NCBI GenBank assembly: GCA_964017235.1
Contig: OZ024927.1
Span: forward strand, 55,061,293 to 55,125,292
Direction: 5' to 3'
DNA from: Sabellastarte sp. h YS-2021
Lineage: Eukaryota > Annelida > Polychaeta > Sabellida > Sabellidae
DNA length: 64,000 bases
In this document: positions 34,401 through 43,529 of the stretch, one piece after another
How positions within the stretch are numbered: the stretch's first letter is position 1
Layout of the letters: the number at the start of each line of letters is the position of its first letter
Notes under the pieces: generated by a model
Told to the model about the DNA's origin: nothing
The model's input: only the letters and a program-made list of their open reading frames with translations
Databases searched by the model: none
Position numbers and translations under genes: made by a program

Positions 34401-36246
34401 GACTTATTTAATTTTGTCAACCTTGTCGACCATAACTCGGTTACTGCTGTCATAATATTGTCAACCTGTCGGTCACAAACCTTTGTTGACAAATTTGTCA
34501 ACTTGTGGATCGTAGCTCTGTCACTGTGTATACAGTATTGTCGACCTTGGCTACAGTATGCACATTACCTTTCACAACCATCATTTCGGATTTTGTCAAC
34601 CCTGTCAACTTTGTCTACTTGTCTTAACTGCTGAAACCTATTTTAAATTCTGTCTACTTTGTCGATCATGTCTACCTCACCTACTTTATAATATTACCAA
34701 ATTAGCATAATTATTACTCATTTTTGCTAAAAAATTTCCTAATCACCATATTTTCACTTCCGTCAGGGGGATTCCATAGTCACGCCATTTATTCTTGTGA
34801 AATAAACAACGGGGTTTATAAATGTTAAGTTTGAGGACTGATAACACAAAATGAAAATGGATTCAACAATATAAAACTGTGAAAACCAGCATTACAAGGA
34901 TACATATTAATTACGCAGTGGTTAAATCATGGGACGTCCCTACATGTAACTGTCTGGCTAAATGTCGGGAACTGATTTGATTGGTTGATTTTTTTTATCG
35001 TTAGTTTCTATATTGTTAGAAAACCTGAAAGGAAATCCATGACCTCATATTTTCTCATAAATATTAATGAGTTAAATGCTGTGGCCGTGAGTTTTTGACT
35101 ATAAAGTATGGTCTTGATAGAGGCTTTCATTTGATAAAATATTGCTACTGCCTTGCTACCAATTATCGCCGGGTACCAATTATCGCCAGACAGAATTCAA
35201 ATAGATCTAAGTTCACCAAAGTTGCATCTCAAGTCTAGCAAATGAGTGTAACAAATGCACATCAAATGGCTTTCAAAATATATGACCATTACTGAAATAT
35301 GAACGTTTTATTTTCTGGTGGCGATAATTGGTAACAAGGAAGTAGAAAACCCAAGCGAAATCCATGACCTCATAACTTCTTATGAATATTAATAAGTTGG
35401 GTGCTATGGCCGTGAGTTGTTGAGCTTAAATTACCCATAGTGGTGGTGGACCAGTTCACGCCCGGGTACCAATTCACACCCACCCTCAATTTTCTTGAAG
35501 ATTGATAATTTTTCATAGAGAAGATGTTTACCACATTATAGATAATCATCAAATTGATCATATACATTTGTAATTTATTGTTTAACTGTGGTTGTTTTAG
35601 ATAAATTTAGGGGTGGGCATGAATTGGTACCCGGGCGTGAACTGGTGGACCACCACTATTTGATCTTTATTCAGGCTTTCGTTTCATAAAATATCGCTAC
35701 AAAACACAGGGAAAATCTATGCCCTCATATCTTCTCATGAATATTATTGATTTGGTACAATGGCTGTGAGTTCTTCAAGTTTAAAGTCTTTGATATAAAG
35801 CTCTTCCCTAGATGAAGCACTTCCCGGTTCCCACGATTTAGCACTTCCCGACATATAGCCAATATGTTACATGTCGGACGTCCCGGGACATAACCTCACC
35901 ATATTAATTAATAGCATGTTGTGGTGGTGAGACAATGTTAGCGAGCTACCGTGGTCGCGAGCTTTAGCTACATCTTCGTACCCAGCCATCAATTAATCGT
36001 AACTCAATATGGTTACATCAAACAACAGTAAAGGACTGAGTCACACACCTTGTGATTTTTTGTTAATTGTTCACTGTCTCCCTCCTCAGAAAATATTCCC
36101 CCATCATGTCCAAATACTGCACTTTCCAACTCAATTTCCTTGTCATCTTTTTCGGACTGTTCACCAAGAGCACCAGATTCTATCATTGTTTGCTTTGTGA
36201 TATCTTTAACAACACGTTCTGTCTTTTTAATGGAAGCTGTCGCCAT
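13454..36246 (-). CDS. UTP18: UTP18 (WDR50), small-subunit processome WD40 protein, 13 exons
   Basis: Component of the U3 snoRNP/SSU processome, acting in the nucleolus in 18S pre-rRNA processing. Exons (minus): 36246-36049, 25253-25195, 23423-23325, 23148-23081, 22163-22033, 21052-20969, 20670-20499, 18995-18895, 18315-18225, 17120-16997, 16239-16065, 14188-14049, 13478-13454. Every intron is GT-AG, phases match, and the sum is 1467 bases (488 aa plus TAA), against about 556 aa in human. Residues 1-185 are charged and probably disordered, with the conserved PVWTDEDD, FEKISGEASWAK and LLQSTGNYL; 186-488 form the WD40 region (KIQSVFLDKFPIHTAHFS, VYVWDL, SPKPLKAVMNL, IDFSPNSGYISLGN, YRVKHYSNY at the C-terminus). 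The start is the first ATG of exon 1. Intron 1 is 10.8 kb and repeat-filled; introns 2, 5, 7, 8, 9 and 10 also carry insertions. Introns 4, 6, 11 and 12 otherwise show only AT-rich sequence. Confidence 0.95.
15300..15960. repeat. Degenerate interspersed motif repeats in UTP18 intron 11
   Basis: The words CAGAACTTCAAAT, CAATTGGAGTTT, TTTCTGA and GAAATTCTGA recur irregularly on both strands (15360-15440 and 15655-15950). It reads like an old, decayed short-period repeat. No boundaries can be set. Confidence 0.35.
16312..16735. mobile_element. MITE with CAGGGTTCCCACA termini and TTCAA target duplication
   Basis: The ends CAGGGTTCCCACA and TGTGGGAACCCTG are perfect inverted repeats of 13 bases, and the inner arms share many copies of TTCAAGGA or TCCTTGAA. 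A 5-bp direct duplication TTCAA flanks the element (16307-16311 and 16736-16740). The CAGGG terminus suggests a hAT-like DNA transposon, although an 8-bp duplication would be usual. It sits in UTP18 intron 10 and has no coding capacity. Confidence 0.8.
17165..17480. repeat. Degenerate short tandem repeats in UTP18 intron 9
   Basis: Irregular repeats of the words TGTAATAACTTATAATATT, AACATTAAGGTGCA and CTTAACATTAA spaced roughly 40-55 bases apart. The units are diverged. No ends or coding sense are visible. Confidence 0.5.
17666..17793. mobile_element. Small MITE in UTP18 intron 9
   Basis: GTATTCACAAAAGGGATAAAG on the left and the reverse complement of CTTGATCCCTTTTGTGAATATG on the right form terminal inverted repeats, continued inward by CTCAAGTTGAGC and GGCTCAATTTGA. 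The whole element is about 128 bases and could fold into one long hairpin. Confidence 0.7.
18340..18640 (-). mobile_element. 3' end of a CR1/L2-type LINE in UTP18 intron 8
   Basis: On the minus strand this translates to the C-terminus of a non-LTR reverse transcriptase (VWNSLPEDIRASPTVASF, then RKKLKTYLYTKAYLP and a stop), a signature of CR1/L2/Rex-like elements. It is followed by a short 3' UTR ending in the tail AATTAGAATTAGAAT. The 5' part is missing, as usual for truncated LINEs. The same tail occurs at 26410-26437. Confidence 0.75.
19541..19950 (+). mobile_element. tRNA-derived SINE (family 1) in UTP18 intron 7, split by another SINE
   Basis: Starts GGGGCCATGGTGGCACAG with a tRNA-like head: A box around TGGCACAGTCGTAGC and B box GGAGTTCGAATACC. 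The body (AAAGTTGGTAGTTGCTTGCC, TTTCCTCCACCCAT) matches the complete copy at 44378-44603. It is interrupted at 19717 by a second SINE and resumes at 19894 (CACAATATAACTGTACTGG), ending in an AAATA-rich tail. Confidence 0.8.
19718..19885 (+). mobile_element. tRNA-derived SINE (family 2) nested in a family 1 SINE
   Basis: Begins TTGGGTCCTCAGTGGCCTAG with an A box TGGCCTAGTGG and a B box GGTTCCACTCC, followed by a body ending AAACCCCAACTTTGACTCTG. It is flanked by the 8-bp direct repeat CTACCCAT (19710-19717 and 19886-19893), which lies within the host SINE consensus, so this is a target duplication. The head is unlike family 1. Confidence 0.8.
21325..21885 (+). mobile_element. Satellite-bearing element family E, copy 2 (UTP18 intron 5)
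   Basis: About four ~140-bp units of the same type as at 6480-7100, starting in mid-unit, then CCACCCACCCGG and a terminal hairpin (21857-21883: CCCC, AGCC, loop, GGCT, GGGG with an internal loop). The hairpin word CCCCACAGCC equals the 5' end of copy 1. The 5' leader is missing. Confidence 0.75.
23974..24062 (-). other. Possible alternative first exon of UTP18
   Basis: On the minus strand an ATG opens 29 codons (starting MKWNLYYHQRFWSPYN) and ends at a consensus donor, TTTCAG/GTAAGTATAAG. Its end phase is the one exon 3 needs, so splicing to 23423 gives an in-frame continuation RVKIGPKEK. It cannot sit between exons 2 and 3 because that would break the frame. No expression evidence is available, so it may be chance. 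Confidence 0.25.
24090..25145 (+). mobile_element. Satellite-bearing element family E, copy 3 (UTP18 intron 2)
   Basis: Starts GATGCCAGTACCCGACAGCCC, a diverged form of the copy 1 start, with the same leader (AAAGATAAAGTATCAAAACAAGACAATTC) and about five diverged ~140-bp units (CAATGTCCTTATCAAGTATC, AAGGTCAAAGGTCAAAT). It is more decayed than copies 1 and 2 and lacks the 3' hairpin. It ends about 50 bases from exon 2. Confidence 0.75.
26396..26437 (+). repeat. LINE tail fragment in UTP18 intron 1
   Basis: GAGTGCTATAAAGGTTGATTAGAATTAGAATG is close to the tail of the LINE fragment at 18340-18362 (reverse strand). It is too short to classify further. Confidence 0.5.
26601..26815 (-). mobile_element. 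MITE, diverged copy of the one at 35149
   Basis: It is homologous in reverse orientation to 35149-35344: shared words include TTCAGTAATG, TATTTTGAAAGCC and CTGCCTTGCT, with the end-type words ATTATTGCCGGGTGCCAATTATC. Its inverted ends are eroded on the right. Confidence 0.65.
27022..27335. repeat. Tandem duplication, 157-bp period
   Basis: TTTCAATCTTCCTGCAA at 27031 returns at 27188, and the following ~130 bases (CTCTGAACCTATTTTCAAAG, GATTGATGATTGAATGTCC) are nearly identical in both copies. Two copies only, so a recent local duplication inside element F. Confidence 0.85.
27512..27636. repeat. Purine/pyrimidine-skewed inverted repeat
   Basis: CACCTCCCACCCCCACCTC and GAGGTGGGTGGGGGATGGGGGGTGGG face each other around ~75 bases. 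The G-rich arm has several G-runs and could form a quadruplex, or the whole could fold as a hairpin. A C-rich relative lies at 38032-38050. Confidence 0.5.
28790..29867 (+). mobile_element. Satellite-bearing element family C, copy 1
   Basis: The 5' end holds the hairpin GCATCGG ACAA CTGATGC (28790-28807) followed by TTGTATCCACTG; the 3' end is a hairpin GTATCCACTGGA TGCC TCCGGTGGATAC (29840-29867), so the stem word is inverted at the other end. The core has about four ~150-bp units (CCAATAATAAGTGAGTTATAAGC, TGACCTTGAAGGAGGGG, GATTCCCAGCCCATGATTTCC). A GC-rich run (GCGCGGCGGTGGCGTAGCG) precedes the 3' hairpin. Confidence 0.75.
30443..30460. repeat. Hairpin at the 5' end of the family D element
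   Basis: A perfect 8-bp stem GTGCCCGT GA ACGGGCAC, followed by TGTGTCAGCTGACTGG, which is also found inverted at 7187-7205 next to the other D array. Confidence 0.75.
30712..31530 (+). repeat. Family C ~150-bp array, copy 2, inserted in family D
   Basis: Five to six ~150-bp units of family C. The flanks are family D monomer text: ATACTATAAATGCAATA before it and TGATTTACTCAACAGTGAG after it, and the block ends in GTTGGATACAA, the family C 3' end word. So a C element is inserted into a D array, but without the C end hairpins. Confidence 0.8.
31536..33880 (+). repeat. 155-bp tandem array, about 15 units (family D)
   Basis: GATTTACTCAA recurs at 31536, 31689, 31844, 31999 and 32154, giving a 153-155 base period. 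Constant words are AGCTATTACTCAGCTATG, GAGCTACAGGTCTGAAATT, TATGTTATAGCTGACCC and AACATATTTA. Units alternate among a few subtypes (AAAGTAGCTGAATAAC against AAAGTAGGTGAACAAC). It is non-coding and lies within UTP18 intron 1. Confidence 0.95.
35149..35344 (+). mobile_element. MITE with TACCAATTATCGCC inverted ends
   Basis: The left end TGCCTTGCTACCAATTATCGCC and the inverted right end TTCCTTGTTACCAATTATCGCC match almost fully. The left arm repeats the word once more (GGGTACCAATTATCGCC). It is inserted in a tandem unit of element G. Confidence 0.8.
35437..35659. mobile_element. MITE with ~50-bp inverted ends (ATAGTGGTGG)
   Basis: The two ends, ATAGTGGTGG...CAGTTCACGCCCGGGTACC and its inverse, are nearly identical for about 50 bases, the best preserved inverted pair in the window. 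The inside is ~120 bases of AT-rich sequence. It sits in the second tandem unit of element G. Confidence 0.85.
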
Positions 36247-36645
36247 ATCTGCTATTTTTAATTAAATGCAGTACCAGTAGTGTTCTGTAAAAACACACCA
36301 AAACACATGAACAACGGCATGAACAACATTTGAGCGATGATGAGTGTATCTACATAAACTACTACGAACCGTGCTGTGCACACTGACCGAATATTGTGAG
36401 TGCTACTGAAGCCGGTGTAATATTTGGTTTCAGATATTAGGTTCTAATACGTTAAAACAGACTTTTCAAGAGAAAACTATTAAAAGTTCAATAGGCTTAG
36501 GATTCTTTCTCTTAATTTAAATTTAACTTTCAGTGACATTTAACCAGCATAAACACAAGCAATATCTTAGGATAGGTCTTATCAGCTTGATTTTAGATAT
36601 ACTACTAACAGGCATTGTATCTTTTTAGGCATCATACTGGGCATT
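36247..36645 (-). promoter_or_regulatory. Presumed UTP18 5' flank
   Basis: The sequence directly upstream of the UTP18 start codon on the minus strand. I see no clear TATA box or initiator, so only position supports a promoter here. No other gene is recognised in it. Confidence 0.35.
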
Positions 36646-36646
36646 C

Positions 36647-39130
36647 AGACTAGTGGTTCAACCCGGGTTGCCATAGATTGAACCAGATTGGAAACTAGTC
36701 TGAACATTTACAATCCGGGTTGACAAGGGTAAATCTCAACCCTACTCGCAAGGTGGATTGAAGCAGATTGAAGCAGATTGGTTCAAACCCTTTTGTAGTG
36801 TGAACACTCTCAATCCGAGGTGGACAAGAGTTGAGTGTATGGTTACTTTAACCAATTCAATTATTGCCTTGAAACAATTGCTCAACTCAATATATCTTAA
36901 TCCTTTGTAAGCTCTGGAGTACATAATTGACACAAAGGCCACCAAAAGTGATTGTTGTGTGATTTCTAGATGATTGCAATTTAAAATAAAATACATGAAT
37001 AATTGATATTACCCAGCAGGCACGCAACTTTGAAATCAGGTTGAATCCAACTGTGAAATCTGGTTGAAATACGTGTAGATTTTGCAAACCATTTTTAGTT
37101 GGATCCAACCGGTGAAATCATGTTGAAACCAACTGTTGAAATCTGGTTGAATTCAATGGGTGAAATCAGGTTGAAATACGTGTAGATTTTCCAAATCGTT
37201 TTTGGTTGGATCCAACCAGTGAAATCATGTTGAAACCAACTGTTGAAATCTGATTGTATTTATGTGTGAAATCTGGTTGAAATACATGTAGATATTGCAA
37301 ACAGGTTTTGGTTGGATCCAGTGTATGAAATAGGGTTGAGATGAATGGGTAAAATCAGGTTATTTACATTGTCTTCTTTATTTGAATCATTATAGCTTGT
37401 GTGTCATAATTATAGCTTCTTAGTAATATTATACAATAACTATCCATATGCATATTTTACACTTTGGATACAACTCAAAGTAATTAATTCTTTCCAAAAT
37501 GGTATGTATTCATGAATCATTGTATATTCAATATTCTATTTCTGATGACATTGTAATGATACATAATTTTGCATCAAATATAATTATAATTGCTCAAGAT
37601 ATGTAAATCCATACTGTCCAACTATATATCCATTTTTATGTTTTTAATAGGACCAGTATTATTCAATGTCTTCAATTGAAATTCTTTGTGTAAAATTTTA
37701 AAATATTTTTTTTTCTTTGTAAAAAACAAACAATTGTGACATTATTTATATCTTCAGCATTTTATGTAATCAGTTTCTGCTAAATGTTTTATTAAGTTGG
37801 CAATAATTATATTGTAATTATAAAGAAGCTATAATCATATAGCAAAGCCACAATGCTCAGTTCAGATGCTTGTGTCTCATACAACTTTGGCATATAAACT
37901 GAGAAAAAAACACAAGAATAGCCACATTATTAGAACTCCACCCATTACTCCCCACCTTAATTAGTTGTCAGTGCTGACCACAAAAAACAGACTTAAAGAA
38001 GTAAACACCATGCATGCTATTGAGCAAGGGTAAACCCCCACCTCCACCCCTGCTGTGTTATCTAATTACTTTAGTCACAGGTCCAGTGTTCTGTGTAGCA
38101 AGGTACAGATAAGAAAAACCAGGAACCCCTCAACCTCACTGTTGTGTGATAAAATGTTCTAGCTTAGGTTCTCTGTATAGAGAAGTTTTCAGTGTAAACT
38201 TGCAAACTGAAAACTAGTTCTTTGTGTATGGGAGAATTTTGAGAAACAAATTCCAATTACTAAGTCCAATTGAATTTATCTTTTTTTTATTTAAAATAAG
38301 GTTGACTTCAAAATGTTTTTTTTTAATTATCGGGAATTGTATTAATCAAAATATAATTATAAATTATAAAAATTATATTTGGGTCCATCAGTTAATTAAT
38401 AAGGAGAATGGATAAAAATGTATAAGTACATGCACACATAATCTTTATCATCTTTATAATCTTTAAAAATTAGTCTTTGCTTTACAAATACCTACAAATT
38501 CAAAAACAATTGCAATAATAGTTCTTTCAAAAAGTTAGACTTAATCACTATATCACCCTCTAGAAAATGAATTTTCAGTCAACCAGTCATTCATTTCCCA
38601 ATATTCAACCTGTTTTCTGTTCAATAACATGACTAAGATTTCATGTCGAAAAACCTAACTTGATTTAGTGGTGATTTTTTATGAAGTATCACTACTTTTT
38701 CCAGTCAGAAATCCAGCTTTGAAACTCTAAATCAACGACATTTCAAGGCGTGTGCCTGCTGGGTATAGTAAGAATATTTATGAGCAGAATATTATAAACA
38801 TTGTAATTGGTCTCTTGGTTAAAAACTGATACAGACTTACTAATATAAAATTTCTGTTTTATTAATAAAATGTTATTAAGCTATTTTACTGTATGATATA
38901 CAACAGAATGTAGGGATTTCATATATTTTTTCCTAATTTTATCATTTTTATCCATATTGAAAAATGCAATTTAAACAATTTAGAGCTTTTACTGTACTCA
39001 GTTTTGAGACCTTTTTTCAATCCAGATTAAACTCTGTAGTGTGGACACTCAACTCAGATTGAGATTAATCTCCTTAAATGTGCTTCAACCCTCAATCCTT
39101 GTCAACCCGTATTGTAGTGTGAACAGGGTC
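36647..39130. mobile_element. DNA element with inverted ends, containing a second element
   Basis: ACAATCCGGGTTGACAAGG (36710-36728) faces CCTTGTCAACCCGTATTGT (39097-39115), one mismatch in 19, and both flanks repeat the words TAGTGTGAACACTC and AATCTGGATTGA. The outer boundaries are approximate. The middle is taken up by the element at 37012-38763. No transposase is visible, so it is non-autonomous. Confidence 0.65.
37012..38763. mobile_element. Nested element with CCCAGCAGGCAC inverted ends
   Basis: CCCAGCAGGCACGC at the left and the inverse GTGTGCCTGCTGGG at the right, both flanked by TA. A left block (37025-37370) has irregular tandem units of ATCTGGTTGAAATACGTGTAG and GTTGGATCCAACC; the remainder is AT-rich without an open frame. 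A second copy of the left block is at 42881-43840. Confidence 0.75.
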
Positions 39131-42030
39131 ATAGTATACAACAGGTATCAGGTTGCAACTCATTCCATACCTTGGCAGCACCATAGGCAAAACTAAGACC
39201 AAATTGCTTTCTTGTCATATGAACAGATGGAATAAACTGTAGCACCTCAAGAACGTCCCACATTATCTGGCAACTCCTAACATTATAAAAACTTCTTCTA
39301 GGTTTCAAAAAGCTATGAAATATTTAGGAAACCCACTCTGGATGAACTTATAGACATTTGCAGCTGTTATGAACATTGACCGGTCTTGAAAAGGCAAAAA
39401 GTGCAAGCTCTTAATACCTGAGTTATATGTTAATATCTGGTTGTGTTGGTGACATTCCTAGCTAAGCTGTTTTGGACACTTTTCTGCTTCTTAACATTAA
39501 ATCCTGAAAGAGTCATGAACAAAGAATTACAGTCAAGACAAATGCTTACAAGAGCATTTGTATCTTTCACAGCTGCTACCTGTGTAAGATGCTGTCTGAG
39601 TCTCCTAGGATTCCTCAGTTGTACAATGCAGGCCTTACAGACACTCTAAACATGCCTAGAAAAAGAGAAGTCAGAGTCAAACCATACACCTGGATCTTTT
39701 GCAGCTTTGGCAGGATACAACGGATTACCAAGAATTTTGACCAGCAAAAAGGACTTCAGTGTTTTATGATGCACATTTTAACCAAAAATGTCAACATTGG
39801 TTTTATCAAGATTGAGAATTCAACTTATTTGCCGATAACCATTTCTACACCACCTAAACATATGTTTAGTCTTTCAAATGACTGAGTCACATTTTTATAA
39901 ATGAGGCATATGAAGAGTTGAGTCTCATCAGCATCAACTTTATAAATGGGTGTCTACCTTGATGACCTTGATGGAGTGGTACATGAGGAAAATAATATGG
40001 GATCCAGGACTAAACCTTGAGGGATACCATACAAAATTCTCCTGATGGGGTTGACCTAATCTTGATATATTGGAAAAAGTCAATAAGGTAGGTTCTAAAC
40101 AATCTTAATAGAGTACTACTAACACGAAAAAACATGTCTGTAAACAACTCAGAAGTGTAGAATGGTTAAAGGTTTCAAACGCTGCTGACTGATCAAAACA
40201 AGCCAGTGCAGAAACTTCCCCTTTTGATAGAGAAAGGTGGATCTCGTTTTTCACAGACATTAGTGTTGTTTTAGTTGTGTATTATAGCCGATTGATTTTC
40301 ATCATCTAGTCTATTTAAATTGATGTGATCAATCATTTAACTGAGGCAACACCTCGTTCAACTAATTTAGAAAAAAGTACAAGCCAGATAGAGGATGATA
40401 AGTCTTTATATCATCACTTGGCAAAGAAGCCTTTATGAGTAGTGAGGTGAAAATCACCTTCTTGAAACCATCTGTAACAAAGCCCTCAGACAAGGAGAAA
40501 TTTACAAATTTTGTTGTTGGTGGAAGAAGAATGTCTAAAAATTATTTTACAAGATATATGGGCCTGGGGTCAAACAAGCAAGATTTTGAGAATTTCAACA
40601 TCAGAGACATGCTTAAAAGTTCAAAGACCAGGAGGCTCGGGTGGAGCAGGAGTCTCAAAAGAATCAGCATTTAAGAATGTTTCATGAATCTTAGCAATCT
40701 TATTAGAAAAAAGAGACAGCGAAAGTGATCAGCCAGTGAATATTCATATTCCTGAAAAGGAAGAACTATTTCAGGGATCCTATAAAATGTCTTGCATAAT
40801 ACGTACCTGCTATAACTTTGTTGAGTGCTGCCCATTTTCATAGATGAGATTTCTGTAGTACAAAGCTTTCTCCTTACTCACAAGTGTATTACACCATGTA
40901 ATCTGCTTGTGTAGTCTAGACTTATTCCGAGTGGTTTACATCCTGCGGGCTATAAGGTACAATTGAGAAGAGGTGCCTATTTATTCGATACATCACTTAG
41001 GTCATTCACATACTGCTCATATAAAACACTAACTGTGGTTCCAGAAGATTTTCAAATGAAGAAATTCTAAGATCTTGCCTGAAACTAGACATACTAATTT
41101 TGTGGTACTGCTGAAGGGCACAGTATTTGACTTAGTAGCAGGCAGACTAGAAAAATCAAGTTTGCACTTCATCACACTCTGGTCAGAGATGAACTCACCA
41201 ACCTTGACATGTGAAACTCAGACGAGACCACTGGGAGTGAGGATGATATCAATAATATGTCCATGAAGGTGTGTAGATGCCTGGACATACTGAGTGATAT
41301 TGCAAGATCCAATAAGATTTGCTAATTGACCTTGTTCTTTGAGGATACATGCACATGAATATTGAAATCACCAAATATTAAAAATGTGTTGTTGACCATG
41401 GATAGGAACTCAAAAAGGATAAGCATTTTATCCAGAGAAGCCAATGAACAGGTACCAGATAGACAATATACACATGCAAGCAAAAAGGACCCAACATGAG
41501 AAATGATGGAGATGACAATGGCCCCAAAGGTCCTATAAGGAGGGGATTCAACAGGTTTGTATTCGAATCCATTTCTAATGAGAAAACCCATGCAACTGAG
41601 AAAAAACCATGCAACTTTGACTTATGACACAGCTTATAATGTGCAGCAGTAACTGCGTGAAGGAGACTATCAGTATTCTGTGGGCATATGTGAGTCTCAA
41701 CCAATGCAAATGCAGACCATTTGAAGTAATGGTGTCACAGATAAGGGTCCCCTTATTCCAAATTGATTTACAATTAACAAATCCAGGAGACAGGGGACCA
41801 GGATTTAGTGATATGTCTCCACAAAGGAGGAGTAAGAGTAGCAGACCTTTGAGATTAACACTAGGTGGAAATCAGTGTACTATGAGCGCACATGAAGCAT
41901 TTCTAAAGAACCTGGGTAGTAGGGACCCAGACTTTGGGACAACCTGGGAAGCAAAGAATTCATGCCCCCATCTTTTAATACAAGAACAATTTTAGCAATC
42001 TACATTGTGAATCTGAGCCATGAAACACAC
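39130..42030 (-). pseudogene. Decayed CR1/L2-type LINE (endonuclease and reverse transcriptase)
   Basis: On the minus strand the 5' part encodes an APE-type endonuclease in pieces (VETHICPQNTDSLLHAV, GFLIRNGFEYKPVESPPYRT, FLIFGDFNIHVHVSS). Further on are reverse transcriptase remnants: FNHSTLLSCLQ near 40170, a QGSVLGPILFS-like stretch near 40010, and at about 39920-39940 the catalytic YADD box degraded to DADE followed by TQLF. Near 39190 comes a relic of the C-terminal VWNSLP block. Many stops and frame changes are spread through it, so this is an old copy. The clade is assigned by these motifs only. Confidence 0.7.
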
Positions 42031-42571
42031 TCCTGGAGTCTTACAGCAGAAAGAACTGTGAGGTGTTTCACCACAGAAATACCTTAAAAACTCAAGAATT
42101 ACAGCCTTCGTTCCCTGGGCAACTCATGGGCACCCTACCAACCACACTCAAGCCAGCTCAGAAAGGAATCTCAATAAAAAAACCCTCGCAAAAAGGGGGC
42201 TTACCAGATACAAATGAGTGTATATATTGTGATACAAGTTTGGAGTATAGTACAGTGTACCATTGTGATAAGTCAGCTGTGGATGATTATATTATGACAA
42301 TAGAGACTAACAAAATACATATTTAGATGTATAATATTATTACTGTTCATATGCACTATATAGGTGAACAACACGACCTTCAGATAATAATAGTAATAAC
42401 AATAAATTAATTCAAGGATTTATGAAATTTTCTAATATACTAAATTCCAAAATGAGATTATCTAATATCAAGCAAAAATCACATGAAGAAGCTATTTTTA
42501 TAGTTTTCATCAAACAGAGAAAACAGATTCTGTAAACATGCAACCTATGCAGTTCATACCCTGAACCCTAT

Positions 42572-42725
42572 GTGGGAAAAATGGTAGTTTAAACTGATAG
42601 ATGGTAGTTTACAGTACAGAACCTTGACTAATTGCATGTACTGGTTTCTTCAGCACATAAACTACCCTTCGTGATATGACCTATACAGTTTATAAAGCAA
42701 TCTCAAACCCCAAATAAATAAATAA
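42572..42725 (+). mobile_element. 5'-truncated family 1 SINE
   Basis: Starts within the body (GTGGGAAAAATGGTAGTTT) and ends with CTCAAACCCCAAATAAATAAATAA, the tail of the complete copy at 44378. The tRNA head is missing. Confidence 0.8.
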
Positions 42726-43000
42726 GGCATCTTTTAGAACAGACAGAAGTGTGAGTTATGTAAATGTATAAGAAGAAAAAGACTTTTGAACTGGTGTTTC
42801 AGTTTAAATCTGCAATGATGATTGATAGTGTGAATGAAAGGCAATATTTTTCAGTAAGGATGACAACATGTTCTTCATACAAGCAGGCACACATCTTTGA
42901 AATCAGGTTGAATCCAACAGTGAAATCTGGTTGAAATACATGTAGATTTTGTAAACCGTTTTTAGTTGGATCCAACCAGTGAAATCATGTTGAAACCAAT

Positions 43001-43414
43001 TGGCGTATTTCACAACCATAATCTGTCGAATCTAGATTATTCAGATCAACAGATTCGCTTGTGATGTGACTTGAATCTGAATCTGGATTATGAATCCATT
43101 GATCTATCTCTCGAGGTAGATCAACGGATTCAGTTTCATTGGATTACCCATAAATCTTTGTAAAATAATGGTGGCAACATGTGGCAGGAAATTTTAACAT
43201 TTGGGAAATTTTTGTAATATTGTAATATGATAATATTATTTTACTATATATTGTTATATGTTAATATGTTATATTTATGTTGGTTCATCTTATATTTTTA
43301 TTTGGGATTCAGATCTATAGAAAATTGCATTTCACGAATCTAGCTAATCCAACAAATCCAAATCTGAATCTGGATTGCACAGATTATGCAGATTCTTGTT
43401 TGTGAAATACGCCT
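43001..43414. mobile_element. MITE with GGCGTATTTCACAA ends
   Basis: Perfect 14-bp inverted ends GGCGTATTTCACAA (43002-43015) and TTGTGAAATACGCC (43400-43413), flanked by AAT on both sides, which restores the interrupted repeat when one copy is removed. A 3-bp duplication is compatible with PIF/Harbinger-type MITEs. The inside repeats words like AATCTGAATCTGGATTA in both senses. Confidence 0.8.
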
Positions 43415-43470
43415 AATGTGTGAAATCAGGTTAAAAACCAACGGTTGAAATCTGGTTGAAATACCTGTAG

Positions 43471-43529
43471 TAGTCTGGTTTCCGTCAACCCTACTCTGCA
43501 ATGTAGGTAAAGGAGGCTGGTTCCCGTCT
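43471..43529. mobile_element. 59-bp insertion with a 10-bp target duplication
   Basis: ATACCTGTAG flanks the segment on both sides (43461-43470 and 43530-43539) and only one copy is expected from the surrounding repeat. The insert has CTGGTTTCCGTC near its start and CTGGTTCCCGTC near its end. The family is unknown. Confidence 0.6.

Larger units (their letters stand above)
29925..34670. mobile_element. Composite region H: GTTGACAAGGTCGAC arms around families D and C
   Basis: The left arm (29930-30030) carries repeated words such as GTTGACAAGGTCGACAAAG; the right arm (34330-34670) carries the inverse, TTGTCAACCTTGTCGACC and GTCGACCTTGTCTACC. Between them lie the family D hairpin, a family C block and a 155-bp array. 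The right arm is preceded by a GC-rich cap (CGCGGACGCGTACGCCGC, about 34220). It may be one large element with repetitive arms or several nested ones; I cannot decide. Confidence 0.5.
34931..35886. mobile_element. Element G with ~43-bp inverted termini and a tandem core invaded by two MITEs
   Basis: The left end GGGACGTCCCTACATGTAAC (34931 on) and the inverted right end GGGACGTCCGACATGTAAC (35886 down to 35844) agree over about 43 bases, including GGCTAAATGTCGGGAACTG. The core has three units of ~125 bases starting near 35019, 35346 and 35701 (AAATCCATGACCTCATA, GGCCGTGAGTT, CAGGCTTTCGTTTCATAAAAT). MITEs occupy the first unit boundary and the second unit. Confidence 0.75.
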
